This document shows, in pieces, positions 26,256-34,999 of a stretch of 64,000 nt of DNA (its first letter is position 1; each line of letters begins with the position of its first letter). A program made the translations under genes and the position numbers. The notes beneath the pieces are model-generated. The model was not told the DNA's origin, did not search any database, and worked only from the letters and a program-made list of their open reading frames with translations. The stretch comes from Nocardioides kribbensis (GTDB lineage Bacteria > Actinomycetota > Actinomycetes > Propionibacteriales > Nocardioidaceae): positions 310,001 through 374,000 of the forward strand of contig NZ_JADCLL010000002.1 in NCBI RefSeq assembly GCF_015070375.1. The letters run 5' to 3'.

Positions 26256-28315
26256 CGCTGGTCTCCTTCGTGGGCGGGGGACTGGACGTGCTGCTGGACG
26301 TGCGCCGGCCGGGGTCGTATCGGCAGGCGGCGCAGCCAGAGCCAGACCCCGTGGGCCCGGATCAGCACGGAGCCTCTCAGAGCCGCCGGGGCGGCGCGCC
26401 ACGGGGCCGTGCCGGAGCGCCGGCCGTCGAGGGAGGCGCTGAAGACCGCGCCGTCGTCGCTGTGCAGGGTGACGGCGATGCGCAGCCGCTCGTCGGGCAC
26501 CGGCACGGCCAGCTCGTAGTGGCCGTCGGTGCCGTGGAACGGCGAGACGTACATCGCCTTGTCGGTGCGGGCGCGGCCCTGCTCGTCGGGGTCGACGAGG
26601 TAGGCGTGGCGGTCGCCGTAGGTGTTGTGCACCTCGACCACCGTCGCGACCCTCCGCCCGGAGCGGTCGAGGCACCAGAAGACGCTGATCGGGTTGAAGC
26701 AGTAGCCGAAGGCGCGCGGCTGCGCGGCCATGAGCACCCGGCCGCCCTCGGCGGCGGAGGGCAGCGTGACGCCCTCGGCGGCGAGGAACGTCTCGAGGTT
26801 CTCCCGGATGCTGCGCTCGGGGGAGCCGAGGTGGTCGCGGGCCTCGAAGCTGCCCAGCGCCACCGCACGCCGACCGTGGTCGGGCAGCTCGTCGAGGTCG
26901 ACCAGCCAGGTGTGGGAGGCGTGGGTGAAGGACCGGGCGAAGGGCCGGCGGCGGGTGTGGCGGATGGTGGTGTCGTAGACGACCGGCGTCTCGACGCGCG
27001 GCTGCGCGTCGGGCTCGGCCGGCCACTCCAGCCCCAGCCGCTCGACGGCGGCCAGGCCCGAGCGCGCGCCGTCCTCGTGGAAGCCCCAGCCGTGGTAGGC
27101 CCCGGCGAAGGTGAGCCGCGCGGAGTCGAGCTCGCGCAGGCGCTGCTGGGCCGCGACCGAGGTGGGGTTGTAGAGCGGGTGCTCGTACTCCATGCGCTCG
27201 ATGACGCTCACGGGGTCGACGAGGTGCTCGCCGCCGAGGGTCACGAGGTAGTGGGTGTCGGTGTCGAGGCGCTGGAGCCGGGTGAGGTCGTAGGTGACGA
27301 CCACGCCGGGGCTGCCGTCGGGGCGGGGCGCGGCGGCGGCGGGGCGCTGGAAGTTCCACGACGCCCAGGCGTTGTGCGTGGTGGGCATCAGCGACAGGTC
27401 GGTGTGCAGCAGCGCGGTGTTGGGGGAGTACGGCATGGCGCCCAGCAGCTCGCGCTGCGCGGGCGTCGGCTCGGCCAGCAGCGCGAGGGCCTGGCCCGGG
27501 TGGGTGGCCACGACGACGGCGTCGTAGGTGGCGACCTCGCCGTTGCCGTCGGTGACCTCCACGCCGGAGGGGGTCTCGAGCACCGAGGTCACCTTGGCGC
27601 CGAGCCGCACCTCCTGGATCCGCTCGCCGACCCGCCGCACGTACTCCCGGCTGCCGCCGCTCACGGTGCGCCACGTGGGCGAGCCGAAGATCGAGAGCAT
27701 GCCGTGGTGCTGCAGGAAGGTGAAGAGGTAGCGCGCGGGGTAGTCGAGGGCGACCTCCGGGTCGCACGACCACACGGCCGCCACGAGCGGCTCCATGAAG
27801 TGGCGGGTGAAGTACGCCGAGAATCCGCCCTCGGCCAGGAAGTCGCGCAGCGGCTGGTCGACCCCGGTGTCGGGGGCCGCCAGCAGCGCCTTGGCGCGGC
27901 GGTGGAAGCGGGGGATCTCGGTGAGCATCCGCAGGTAGGCCGGTCGCGTGAGGTTGTCGCGGCGCGGGAAGACGCCGCGGCGCCCGAGCGCGCCCGCCCA
28001 CTCCAGGCCGGTGTCGTCGTCGCGGATCGACATCGACATCTCCGACTCCTGCGTGGCGACGCCGAGCTCGGCGAGCAGCCGCAGCAGCACCGGGTAGGTG
28101 CGCCGGTTGTGCACGATGAAGCCGGTGTCGATGCCCAGGGTGCGACCCGTGGCGGGGTCGAGCACGTCGTGGGTGTCGGCGTGGCCGCCGAGGCGCTCGT
28201 CGGCCTCGTAGAGCGTGACGTGGGCCGTGCGCGAGGCGACGTACGCCGCCGTCAGGCCGGCCACGCCGGACCCCACGACCGCGATCCGCTCCGGCCGGGT
28301 GGGCCGGGGGGTCAT
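26252..28315 (-). CDS. FAD-dependent oxidoreductase fused to DUF1365
   Basis: 687 residues. Residues 1 to about 430 form an amine-oxidase-type flavoprotein: the dinucleotide loop VVGSGVAGLTAAY at about 13-25, then YEADERLGGHADTH, and VVVATHPGQAL. From about residue 445 a complete DUF1365 domain follows, with RSFTHASHTWLVDLDELPD, AFGYCFNPISVFWC and MYVSPFH. In M. tuberculosis these are two genes, Rv0449c and Rv0448c (numbers from memory); here they are one chain, with no stop or frameshift at the junction. The fusion is strong evidence that the two proteins cooperate in the same acyl-chain modification. It starts with an ATGA overlap with rskA. Confidence 0.93.
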   Translation of the reverse strand: MTPRPTRPERIAVVGSGVAGLTAAYVASRTAHVTLYEADERLGGHADTHDVLDPATGRTLGIDTGFIVHNRRTYPVLLRLLAELGVATQESEMSMSIRDDDTGLEWAGALGRRGVFPRRDNLTRPAYLRMLTEIPRFHRRAKALLAAPDTGVDQPLRDFLAEGGFSAYFTRHFMEPLVAAVWSCDPEVALDYPARYLFTFLQHHGMLSIFGSPTWRTVSGGSREYVRRVGERIQEVRLGAKVTSVLETPSGVEVTDGNGEVATYDAVVVATHPGQALALLAEPTPAQRELLGAMPYSPNTALLHTDLSLMPTTHNAWASWNFQRPAAAAPRPDGSPGVVVTYDLTRLQRLDTDTHYLVTLGGEHLVDPVSVIERMEYEHPLYNPTSVAAQQRLRELDSARLTFAGAYHGWGFHEDGARSGLAAVERLGLEWPAEPDAQPRVETPVVYDTTIRHTRRRPFARSFTHASHTWLVDLDELPDHGRRAVALGSFEARDHLGSPERSIRENLETFLAAEGVTLPSAAEGGRVLMAAQPRAFGYCFNPISVFWCLDRSGRRVATVVEVHNTYGDRHAYLVDPDEQGRARTDKAMYVSPFHGTDGHYELAVPVPDERLRIAVTLHSDDGAVFSASLDGRRSGTAPWRAAPAALRGSVLIRAHGVWLWLRRLPIRPRPAHVQQHVQSPAHEGDQR

Positions 28316-29049
28316 GCCTGGAACTCGACGGTGCCGACGACGGCGTCGCTGGGCTCGACCGGCTGGGTGCCGGCCTCCTCGATCGAGATGGCCGCGCCGG
28401 TGGCGTCGGCGGCCTGGCCGCTGAAGACGGTCTCGTCGGAGTCGGTGGCCATCGGGCCCGCCGCGACGTACTGACCGTCACGCAGCAGCCACAGCTCGTA
28501 GACGTAGCCCTCGGGGGCCGGCGGCATGTCGACGGTGGTGACGATGGCGCGGTTGAGGTCCTCGGAGCGGATGACGGTGGCCTCGGCGTCGGGGTCGACA
28601 CCCTCGGCGAGCTGCACGCGGAAGCGCTGCGCGTCGTCGGCGTTCTGCACCGCCTCGGCGGCGGTGTAGGTGGAGGTGTCGTCCTGGGCGGCGGTCCACA
28701 CGACGCCGCCGGTGCCGGCGACGACTACCGCCGCGGCCGCGGCGGCCAGAAACCCGCGAAATCGACGGCGGTCGCGCCGGTCGGCCAGGGACGTCACCTC
28801 GGCCCGGACCTCGCCCACCACGGGCGGCATCGGCCGCACGGTGGCGATGCCGGAGAGCACCCGGTCGCGCAGCTCCGGAGGAGGCACGGTGAGACTCATC
28901 TCGGTCATCATCGAGGCCGCCTCGGCGAGGCCGTCGACCTCGTCGCGGCAGGCCGGGCAGGTGGCAAGGTGACGCTCGAACTCGGCGCGCTCGAGGTCGT
29001 CGAGGGCGTCGAGGGCGTAGGCGCCCGAGAGCGCGTGGCTGTCGCTCAT
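28312..29049 (-). CDS. rskA: Anti-sigma-K factor RskA
   Basis: 245 residues. The N-terminal anti-sigma domain carries a zinc-finger-like His27-x3-Cys31-x2-Cys34. A single membrane helix lies at about 99-121. The extracytoplasmic RskA domain follows, with the motif GYVYELWLLRDGQYVAAGPM. In mycobacteria RskA holds SigK inactive at the membrane and is cleaved by regulated intramembrane proteolysis; the same topology is seen here. It overlaps sigK by ATGA and is followed by the lipid-modification genes, so sigma factor, inhibitor and targets share one transcript. Confidence 0.92.
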   Translation of the reverse strand: MSDSHALSGAYALDALDDLERAEFERHLATCPACRDEVDGLAEAASMMTEMSLTVPPPELRDRVLSGIATVRPMPPVVGEVRAEVTSLADRRDRRRFRGFLAAAAAAVVVAGTGGVVWTAAQDDTSTYTAAEAVQNADDAQRFRVQLAEGVDPDAEATVIRSEDLNRAIVTTVDMPPAPEGYVYELWLLRDGQYVAAGPMATDSDETVFSGQAADATGAAISIEEAGTQPVEPSDAVVGTVEFQA

Positions 29050-29669
29050 GAACCCCCGACTCCCATCGTGTCGCGCAACCGGATCAGTCCGTCCCGGATG
29101 CGGGTCTTGGCGGTGCCGACCGGGAGGTCGAGCAGCTTCGCCACTTCCGTGTGTGTGTAGCCCCCGAAGTACGCCAGCTCCACGGCTTCGCGCTGGACGG
29201 CTGTGAGGCTGGCGAGTGCTCCGCGCACGCGTCGCGCCTCGAGCGAGGCGTGTGCGGCCTCGGCGGTCGAGTCGTGGTCGACCGGCTGGTTCTGGTGGTG
29301 GTACTTCTCGTCCCGCCGGCTGGAGGCCTCGGCCGAGCGGACCCGGTCGACGGCCTTGCGGTGGGTGATCGTGAGCAGCCACGAGAGCGGGCTGCCCCGG
29401 TCGGGGTCGAAGCGCGTGGCGGTCTTCCAGATCTCCAGGAAGGCCTCCTGCGTCACCTCCTCGGCCTGCGCCGGGTCGCGGACGACCCGGACGGCCAGGC
29501 CGAAGACCCGGGAGGAGGTGGCGTCGTAGAGACGCGAGAACGCCGCCTGGTCACCTCGCGCCGACTGCTTGAGGAGGTCGGAGAGGTCGGGGGCGGCGTG
29601 GGCCGCCGGGGTCCCCTCCGAAGAGGGGACCCCTGCGACTGCTGGCCTGGCTTCGTCCACGTCAGTCAT
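29046..29669 (-). CDS. sigK: ECF RNA polymerase sigma factor SigK
   Basis: 207 residues. Region 2 spans about 47-112, with DPAQAEEVTQEAFLEIWKTA and the DNA-melting stretch SWLLTITHRKAVDRVR. Region 4 spans about 150-200, with LTAVQREAVELAYFGGYTHT and EVAKLLDLPVGTAKTRIRDG. The 27-residue N-terminal extension is flexible. Identity as SigK rests on the adjoining RskA and on the MPT83-like and UfaA-type neighbours, which are the SigK regulon in M. tuberculosis. It lies 110 nt after the FAS1 lipoprotein gene on the same strand and may be read through from it. I could not fix a confident SigK promoter in that gap. Confidence 0.9.
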   Translation of the reverse strand: MTDVDEARPAVAGVPSSEGTPAAHAAPDLSDLLKQSARGDQAAFSRLYDATSSRVFGLAVRVVRDPAQAEEVTQEAFLEIWKTATRFDPDRGSPLSWLLTITHRKAVDRVRSAEASSRRDEKYHHQNQPVDHDSTAEAAHASLEARRVRGALASLTAVQREAVELAYFGGYTHTEVAKLLDLPVGTAKTRIRDGLIRLRDTMGVGGS

Positions 29670-29766
29670 TCTCTCGTGCTGAGGTTTCCGTCGCCAGCCC
29701 GGTGCTGGTCGAGCAGGTCACGCGGTGCTCCCGGGGGAGCGGTGGTGCTGGTGCTGCCGTGCCGTG

Positions 29767-29783
29767 CTGATCGCGAGGATCAG
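29767..29783 (-). terminator. Small hairpin over the stop codon of the FAS1 lipoprotein gene
   Basis: CTGATC-gcgag-GATCAG, a perfect 6-bp stem that includes the TGA stop. It could attenuate read-through from the lipoprotein gene into sigK. A second, looser GC dyad, gctccc-gg-gggagc, lies at 29727-29740. Confidence 0.35.
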
Positions 29784-30460
29784 TTGGCCGGGGGCATCAG
29801 GACCTGGTCGATGACGTAGACCGTGGCGTTGGCGGTGGGGATGTTGCCGCACAGCACGTTGGCGCCGTTGACGGTCATGCCGTCGGTGTCGCCCTCGACC
29901 TCGACGGTGCCACCCTGCACGGACTCCTGCTCGCCCACGACGGCCTCGGGGTCGAGCTGCTCACCGATGACGTGGTAGGTCAGGATCGAGGAGAGGAGCT
30001 CCTTGTCGGCCAGGACGGCCTTGAGGTCCTTCTTCGGGATCGCGGCGAACGCGTCGTTGGTGGGCGCGAACACGGTCGCGGCCGGGAGGTCGTTCAGGGT
30101 GCCCACGAGGTCGGCGGCGGTGACGGCCTCGACCAGCGTGGAGAGCAGCGGGTTGTTGCTCGCGGCGGTGGCGACCGGGTCCTGGACCATGCCGTCGAAC
30201 GAGCCGGGGCCCGAGGTGGGCACGGCCGAGCAGGCGTCGCCGAAGGTCTGGGCCTCGGCGCCGTCACCGGCAGCGTCCTCCGAGGGGGACTCCGAGGCGT
30301 CCTCGGTGGCCTCCGAGGCGGCGTCGCCGGCGGCCGAGGTGGCCTCGGAAGCGGTGTCAGCGGCCTCGTCGGCCTCGTCGCCGCAGGCGACCAGCGAGAG
30401 CGAGAGGGCCAGGGTGGCAACAGCGGCGGCGCTGGTGCGGCGGAACGTGGTGTTCTTCAT
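29780..30460 (-). CDS. FAS1 (fasciclin) domain lipoprotein, MPT70/MPT83 type
   Basis: 226 residues. A lipoprotein signal peptide ends in LSLVAC with acceptor Cys26. Residues 27-70 are a low-complexity Glu/Ala/Ser/Thr spacer that would hold the domain away from the membrane. The FAS1 domain covers about 73-226, with TVFAPTNDAF and LLSSILTYHVIG. Two cysteines, one at about 77 and one in VLCGN near the C-terminus, match the disulfide of MPT70/MPT83. So do MVQDPVATAASNNP and TANATVYVIDQVLMPPA. In M. tuberculosis mpt83 and mpt70 are major SigK targets at a locus distant from sigK; here the gene sits directly upstream of sigK. Confidence 0.93.
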   Translation of the reverse strand: MKNTTFRRTSAAAVATLALSLSLVACGDEADEAADTASEATSAAGDAASEATEDASESPSEDAAGDGAEAQTFGDACSAVPTSGPGSFDGMVQDPVATAASNNPLLSTLVEAVTAADLVGTLNDLPAATVFAPTNDAFAAIPKKDLKAVLADKELLSSILTYHVIGEQLDPEAVVGEQESVQGGTVEVEGDTDGMTVNGANVLCGNIPTANATVYVIDQVLMPPAN

Positions 30461-30629
30461 GGGAGTTCGTGCCTTCCGTCTTGTGACTGGACGCGGGTAG
30501 TTCGGTCCTGTGCCGGGGGTGGATTGGTGGTGGTGGGGGAAGTTTTCGGACGTCTAGCCCAGAAGGGTGGGACCGGGGCCGGGGCGCGCGGCCCGGGCGC
30601 CCCCGTGCCGCACGTGCCCGTCGTACGAC

Positions 30630-30670
30630 GCACGCCCCCGCACCGCCGGCGTGGCGGTGCGGGGGCGTGC
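30630..30670 (-). terminator. Terminator of the molybdopterin oxidoreductase gene
   Basis: Perfect 18-bp stem (30630-30647 and 30653-30670) with loop ggcgt, beginning 27 nt after the stop codon at 30697. It separates this gene from the FAS1/sigK cluster. The 170 nt from 30461 to 30629 hold the FAS1 gene's leader and promoter: ccaatcc (30521-30527) and ccgaacta (30498-30505), read on the minus strand and spaced by 15 nt, are only a weak candidate ECF promoter. Confidence 0.75.
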
Positions 30671-30696
30671 GGGTGCCTGGTGGGCCGGGCGAGGGC

Positions 30697-32283
30697 TCAG
30701 GCCACGCTCACGAGCAGCGAGTGGATGCCGCTGGAGCCGCCGGGGAAGGGCTGGGCCTGGGCCGCGGTCTGCACGTTGCCGTCGCCGTCGACGCAGCGCG
30801 CGGAGATGGTGTGCTGGCCCTCGTCCTGGGCGTCCCAGCGGTAGAACCACTGGCGCCAGTAGTCGTTGTTGACCTCGGGGCCGAGCTCGGCGTCCTGCCA
30901 GCCGCCGCCGTCGACCTGCACCTGCACCTTGGCCACACCGCCCTTCTGCTGGGCCCAGGCGACGCCGCCGACGATGTTCTCGCCCTTGTCGAGCTGGTCG
31001 AGGGCGTTGGGGGTGTCGATACGCGTGGAGATCTTGATCGGCGCGTCGGTGTCCCAGTCGCGCTCGGTCCAGTAGGCCTGCGCGTCGTCGTAGGTGGTGA
31101 GGGTGAGGCGGGTGAGCCACTTGCAGGAGCCGACGAACCCGTAGAGGCCGGGGGTGATCATCCGCACGGGGAAGCCGTGCTCGCGGGGCAGGGGCTCGCC
31201 GTTCATGCCCACGACCAGCATGGTGTCGCGGCCGTCGACGGCGACCTCGAGCGGCGTGGAGATGGTCATGCCGTCGAAGTCGGTGGCGAGGATCTGGTCG
31301 GCCTTGGTGCCCTCGATGCCGGCGCGCTCCAGCACGTCGGTGAGGCGCACGCCGAGCCAGGTGGCGGCGCCGACGAACTTGCCGCCGACGCTGTTGGACA
31401 CGCAGGTCATGGTGATGTCGCGCTCGATGAGCTCCATGCCGAGGAGGTCGTCGAAGGTGAGGGTGACCTCCTGGTCGACGTCGCCGTCGATGGTCAGCGT
31501 CCAGTCGTCGGCCGAGAGGATCGGGGTGTCGAGGCGGGTGTCGACGCGGTAGAAGTCGGCGTTGGAGGTGCGCAGCGAGGAGATGCCGGGGTACTTCTCC
31601 GACAGGTCGGTCGGCAGCGCGGGCGCGGGGTCGGCGGCCGTGGGCAGCTCGATGTCCTCGGGCCGGGTGCGCAGACCGGTGATGAAGCGGCCGGCACCGC
31701 CCATGACGGCCGCGGCCAGGGCGAGCACCCCGGTGGCCACGAGCACGCCGCGTCGCGAGGCGCCGCGGGGGGCCGGGTCGTCGGAGCGCACGGTCGCGCC
31801 GGGCACCGCCTCGGCGTCGGCGGAGCGGGAGCCGCGGGTCGCGACGCGGTGCAGCCAGCCGAGGGCGGCGACGCCGGCGACGGCGGCGACGAGGCTCGGC
31901 ACGACGTCACTGGCCTTCGCGCCGGTGGAGGTGAGGGCGGCGAAGGCGGCCACGGCCACCAGCACGACCAGCATCACGGCGCCGTAGACGAAGCGCTTGC
32001 GGGCCAGCAGCCCCGCGACCGCGGAGAGCAGCAGCACGACGACCATGACCGACCCGATGAGGATCGGCTTGTCGGCACTGCCGAACTGCCGGATCGCCCA
32101 CTCCTTCATCGGCGTGGGGGTGGCGTCGATGACGCGGGAGCCGACGGCCAGCACCGGCGAGGCGGCAGGCGTGGTCAGGGAGGCCAGGAGGTGGCCGGCG
32201 GCCATGCCGACGAGGGTGGCCAGGACCCCGAACATGCCCCAGAGGGCGGTCGGGCCGACACGCGTGCGCAGGGAGGAACTCAT
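30697..32283 (-). CDS. Membrane-anchored molybdopterin-dependent oxidoreductase (sulfite-oxidase fold)
   Basis: 528 residues. Five membrane helices occupy the first 200 residues (about 13-35, 75-97, 100-117, 125-142, 178-198). An extracytoplasmic oxidoreductase molybdopterin-binding domain follows, with the molybdenum-ligating cysteine at 294 in ITMTCVSN, then GFPVRMITPGLYGFVGSCKW. A C-terminal Mo-co dimerisation-like beta domain completes it. Such proteins may reduce or oxidise sulfur compounds or oxidised methionine outside the membrane. The RGASRRG stretch before the fifth helix resembles a twin-arginine-type charged segment. It precedes the FAS1/sigK cluster on the same strand, but a strong terminator intervenes, so co-regulation is not assumed. 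Confidence 0.88.
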   Translation of the reverse strand: MSSSLRTRVGPTALWGMFGVLATLVGMAAGHLLASLTTPAASPVLAVGSRVIDATPTPMKEWAIRQFGSADKPILIGSVMVVVLLLSAVAGLLARKRFVYGAVMLVVLVAVAAFAALTSTGAKASDVVPSLVAAVAGVAALGWLHRVATRGSRSADAEAVPGATVRSDDPAPRGASRRGVLVATGVLALAAAVMGGAGRFITGLRTRPEDIELPTAADPAPALPTDLSEKYPGISSLRTSNADFYRVDTRLDTPILSADDWTLTIDGDVDQEVTLTFDDLLGMELIERDITMTCVSNSVGGKFVGAATWLGVRLTDVLERAGIEGTKADQILATDFDGMTISTPLEVAVDGRDTMLVVGMNGEPLPREHGFPVRMITPGLYGFVGSCKWLTRLTLTTYDDAQAYWTERDWDTDAPIKISTRIDTPNALDQLDKGENIVGGVAWAQQKGGVAKVQVQVDGGGWQDAELGPEVNNDYWRQWFYRWDAQDEGQHTISARCVDGDGNVQTAAQAQPFPGGSSGIHSLLVSVA

Positions 32284-32347
32284 GGCAGGTGTTCGGAGCG
32301 GACGGGCCCGCGGATGTCCTCGCGCGCCGGCGGGGGCGCGAGCCGGG

Positions 32348-33952
32348 TCACCCCGCGGGCGCGGGGAGCGGCCCGAAGTCGCGGTTGCACTCCTGCGGGC
32401 CGGCGCAGTCCTGGAGCAGCCTCGTGCGGCGGTCGAGCTCGGCGCGCAGCGCGGCGTACGCCGGGTCCTCGGCGACCGAGCCGACCTCGTAGGGGTCGCG
32501 CTCGCGGTCGTAGAGCTCGACGAAGCCGTCGAAGAAGCGGGCGTAGGTGTAGCGCTCGGTGCGCACGCCGCGGTAGAGCCAGCCGCGCTTGCCGGTCTCG
32601 GACTTGTAGGCCCCGGCCTGGATCAGCAGCCCGCCGCGGTGGGGGTCCTCGCCCTTCTCGCCCTGCCACAGGTCGAGCATCGAGACGCCGTCGAGGGTCA
32701 GGTCGGCGCGGGCGCCGGCGATGTCGAGGAAGGTGGGTGCGAGGTCGACGAGGGTCATCGGACGGTCGGTGCGGGTGCCGGCCTCGACCCCGGGGCCGCG
32801 CACGAGCAGCGGGGTCCGCAGGTTCTCCTCGTAGGGCAGGATCTTGCCCCAGAAGCGGTGCTCGCCGAGCTGGTAGCCGTTGTCGGTGACGAAGACGAGG
32901 TAGGTGTTGTCGAGCTCGCCGTCCTCGGCCAGCTGCGCGACCAGGCGGTCCACCGAGCGGTCCACGCCGTCGAGCGCGGCCGCGCGCCCCAGGGCGAAGT
33001 CGGTGACCTGGCTGGCCGGGACCCGCGGCTTGGAGCGCACCAGGTGCTGCTTGTCGGAGACGTCGCGCTCGTTGTACGACGGCTTGGCCGCGATGCCCTC
33101 GGCGAACTCCCGGGCCTGGTCGTCGGTCGTCGTGCTTCCCCGCACGGCGCGCTGGAGGTTCTGCGCCGGGCTGAGGAGCGGGGGCCGCAGCGTGCAGGTC
33201 TCCCCGGCCAGGCAGTCGGGGGTCTTGCGGGCCGCGTGGGGGGCGAAGTGGCTGACCCACAGGAAGAAGGGCGCGTCGGCGCGGCTCAGCTCGTGGGCGT
33301 AGTCGACGGTGCGCTGCGACACGTAGTCGGTGTAGTAGCCCGGCACGCGCACACGCCGGCCGTTGTCGTACTGGTGGAAGTCGACGTAGTCGGAGAACCC
33401 GTGGCTGCTGGCGTTGAAGATGTTCCAGCCCGGGTCGCGCCCGTCGGTCTGGGAGTAGCCGTTGAGGTGCTTGCCGAGGAAGGCGGTGTTGTAGCCGGCG
33501 TCCTGCAGCCAGGTCGCGAGGGTGTGGCGCGTGTCGAGACGGTCGTAGCCGCCCTGGGGCGCGAAGTTGGTCTGCACGCCGTTGTTCTGCGCCAGCTGGC
33601 CGGTGAGCATCTCCGCGCGGGCCGGGCAGCACAGCGGGTGCGGGGTGATCGCCTCGGTCGCGGTGAGTCCGGCCTCTCCGAGCAGCCGCTCGGTGCGCGG
33701 GAGGAACTGCATCTCGTCGTAGCGCTGGTCGTCGGTGATGACCAGGACGATGTTGGGCCGGTCGTCCTCGGGCGCCGTGCGCAGGTCGCGCCCGACCGGG
33801 TCGGCGGGCTCCTCGGCCGCGGCGATGACCGGCTGCGACGACGTCGGAGAGAGCGCCGACGACGAGGCGCCCTGGTGGTCCCTGACCTCGAGGCCCACCG
33901 CGAGCGACGAGAGCACGACGGTCAGCGCGATCATCGCGCGGAACGGTGTCAC
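32348..33952 (-). CDS. Sulfatase, membrane-anchored or exported
   Basis: 534 residues. After an N-terminal hydrophobic segment (about 6-22) comes the alkaline-phosphatase-fold domain: metal ligands Asp74-Asp75 in VLVITDDQRYDEMQ, then Cys108 in CCPAR, the C-x-P-x-R signature where Cys is converted to formylglycine. Other family signs are LQDAGYNTAFLGKHLNGY and VFVTDNGYQLGEHRFWGK. It should cleave sulfate esters outside the cell. The maturation enzyme is not in this window. GTG 33952 is used; ATG 33934 is an alternative that keeps most of the hydrophobic segment. The 64-nt gap to the next minus-strand gene holds nothing clear. Confidence 0.88.
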   Translation of the reverse strand: MTPFRAMIALTVVLSSLAVGLEVRDHQGASSSALSPTSSQPVIAAAEEPADPVGRDLRTAPEDDRPNIVLVITDDQRYDEMQFLPRTERLLGEAGLTATEAITPHPLCCPARAEMLTGQLAQNNGVQTNFAPQGGYDRLDTRHTLATWLQDAGYNTAFLGKHLNGYSQTDGRDPGWNIFNASSHGFSDYVDFHQYDNGRRVRVPGYYTDYVSQRTVDYAHELSRADAPFFLWVSHFAPHAARKTPDCLAGETCTLRPPLLSPAQNLQRAVRGSTTTDDQAREFAEGIAAKPSYNERDVSDKQHLVRSKPRVPASQVTDFALGRAAALDGVDRSVDRLVAQLAEDGELDNTYLVFVTDNGYQLGEHRFWGKILPYEENLRTPLLVRGPGVEAGTRTDRPMTLVDLAPTFLDIAGARADLTLDGVSMLDLWQGEKGEDPHRGGLLIQAGAYKSETGKRGWLYRGVRTERYTYARFFDGFVELYDRERDPYEVGSVAEDPAYAALRAELDRRTRLLQDCAGPQECNRDFGPLPAPAG

Positions 33953-34138
33953 GTCAGGTGGTCCAGGAGGTCTCGGGGGCGCTGGGCGTGCGCGGCGGTG
34001 CGCAGGTGGGGCAGGGCTGGGGCCGCGGGCACGACCCGGGGGTCGAGCGGCGGCCGGTCGCTGCCCCGGCCCGGGCGACGATAGCCGAGGGCGGGGCGGG
34101 GCCCTGATCCCCGACCGCCGGACCGTGCCCGCCTGGGG

Positions 34139-34144
34139 CAGGAT
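34139..34144 (+). promoter_or_regulatory. -10 hexamer CAGGAT, leaderless crotonase gene
   Basis: CAGGAT with 7 nt to ATG 34152. An in-frame ATG at 34143 overlaps the hexamer and is therefore disfavoured. Confidence 0.5.
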
Positions 34145-34151
34145 GTCGTCC

Positions 34152-34943
34152 ATGTCACAGGAGCACGCGTCGGCCCAGCCCGAGGACCAGCCCGTCGTCC
34201 GGTACGCCGTGGAGGGCGCGGTCGCGACCGTGACCCTCGACTCCCCGGCCAACCGCAACGCGCTCTCGCGACGCCTGGTGGCCGGCTTCCTCGACGGCCT
34301 CGACCGCGCGGCGGCCGACCCCGACGTGCGCGTCGTGGTCGTCGCGGCCACCGGCCGGGTCTTCTGCTCCGGCGCCGACCTGTCGGAGGCGGCGTCGGGA
34401 TCGATGGAGGAGGGCGCACGCACCATCGTCGAGCTGCAGCGCCGGATCCTGGCCCACCCGACCCCGGTCGTGGTGCGCGCCCAGGGCCCGGTGCGCGCCG
34501 GCGGCACCGGCATCGTGGCCGCCGCCGACGTCGCGGTCTGCGCCCGGGAGGCGACCTTCGCCCTCACCGAGGTCAAGCTCGGGCTGGCCCCCGCCGCGAT
34601 CTCCCTGACCGTGCTGCCCCGGATGACCTCGCGCTCCGCAGCGCTGGCGGCGCTGGGCGGCGAGGTCTTCGACGCGGAGGCGGCCGAGGCGTCGGGCCTG
34701 GTGACCCGGGTGGTGGCGGCCGAGGAGCTCGACGCCGCCGTGGCCGAGGTCTGCGCCTCCTTCGCCAGTGGGTCGGCCCAGGGCCTGCGGGAGACCAAGC
34801 GCCTGCTCAACCGCACCCTGCTGGCCGACGTGGAGGCCCGCGGCGACGACCTCGCCGCCCTCTCGGCCTCCCTCTTCGGCTCCGAGGAGGCCAAGGCGGC
34901 GATGACCGCCTTCCTCTCCCGCGGCCGGAAGCAGCGGGGGTAG
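34152..34943 (+). CDS. Enoyl-CoA hydratase/isomerase family (crotonase) protein
   Basis: 263 residues with the crotonase fold: oxyanion-hole glycines in FCSGADL (about 71-77) and RAGGTG (116-120). One of the two catalytic glutamates of classical hydratases is replaced by Ile121, while the second is kept as Glu140 in LTEVKLGL. This one-Glu pattern is seen in methylglutaconyl-CoA hydratase-type and isomerase-type members, so a plain straight-chain enoyl-CoA hydratase is less likely. Alone on its strand; the sulfatase diverges. The leaderless hexamer at 34139-34144 sets the start. Confidence 0.85.
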   Translation: MSQEHASAQPEDQPVVRYAVEGAVATVTLDSPANRNALSRRLVAGFLDGLDRAAADPDVRVVVVAATGRVFCSGADLSEAASGSMEEGARTIVELQRRILAHPTPVVVRAQGPVRAGGTGIVAAADVAVCAREATFALTEVKLGLAPAAISLTVLPRMTSRSAALAALGGEVFDAEAAEASGLVTRVVAAEELDAAVAEVCASFASGSAQGLRETKRLLNRTLLADVEARGDDLAALSASLFGSEEAKAAMTAFLSRGRKQRG

Positions 34944-34999
34944 GAAGCGGTCAGCGGTCGGGGGCAACCCCGACGGCGGGTCAGGTGGTCGAGAGGGAC

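Noticed and set aside
30498..30527. Candidate SigK promoter before the FAS1 lipoprotein gene
   Set aside because: The two short boxes only loosely resemble what I recall of SigK sites, and no matching site was found before sigK itself. Kept out as a separate feature.
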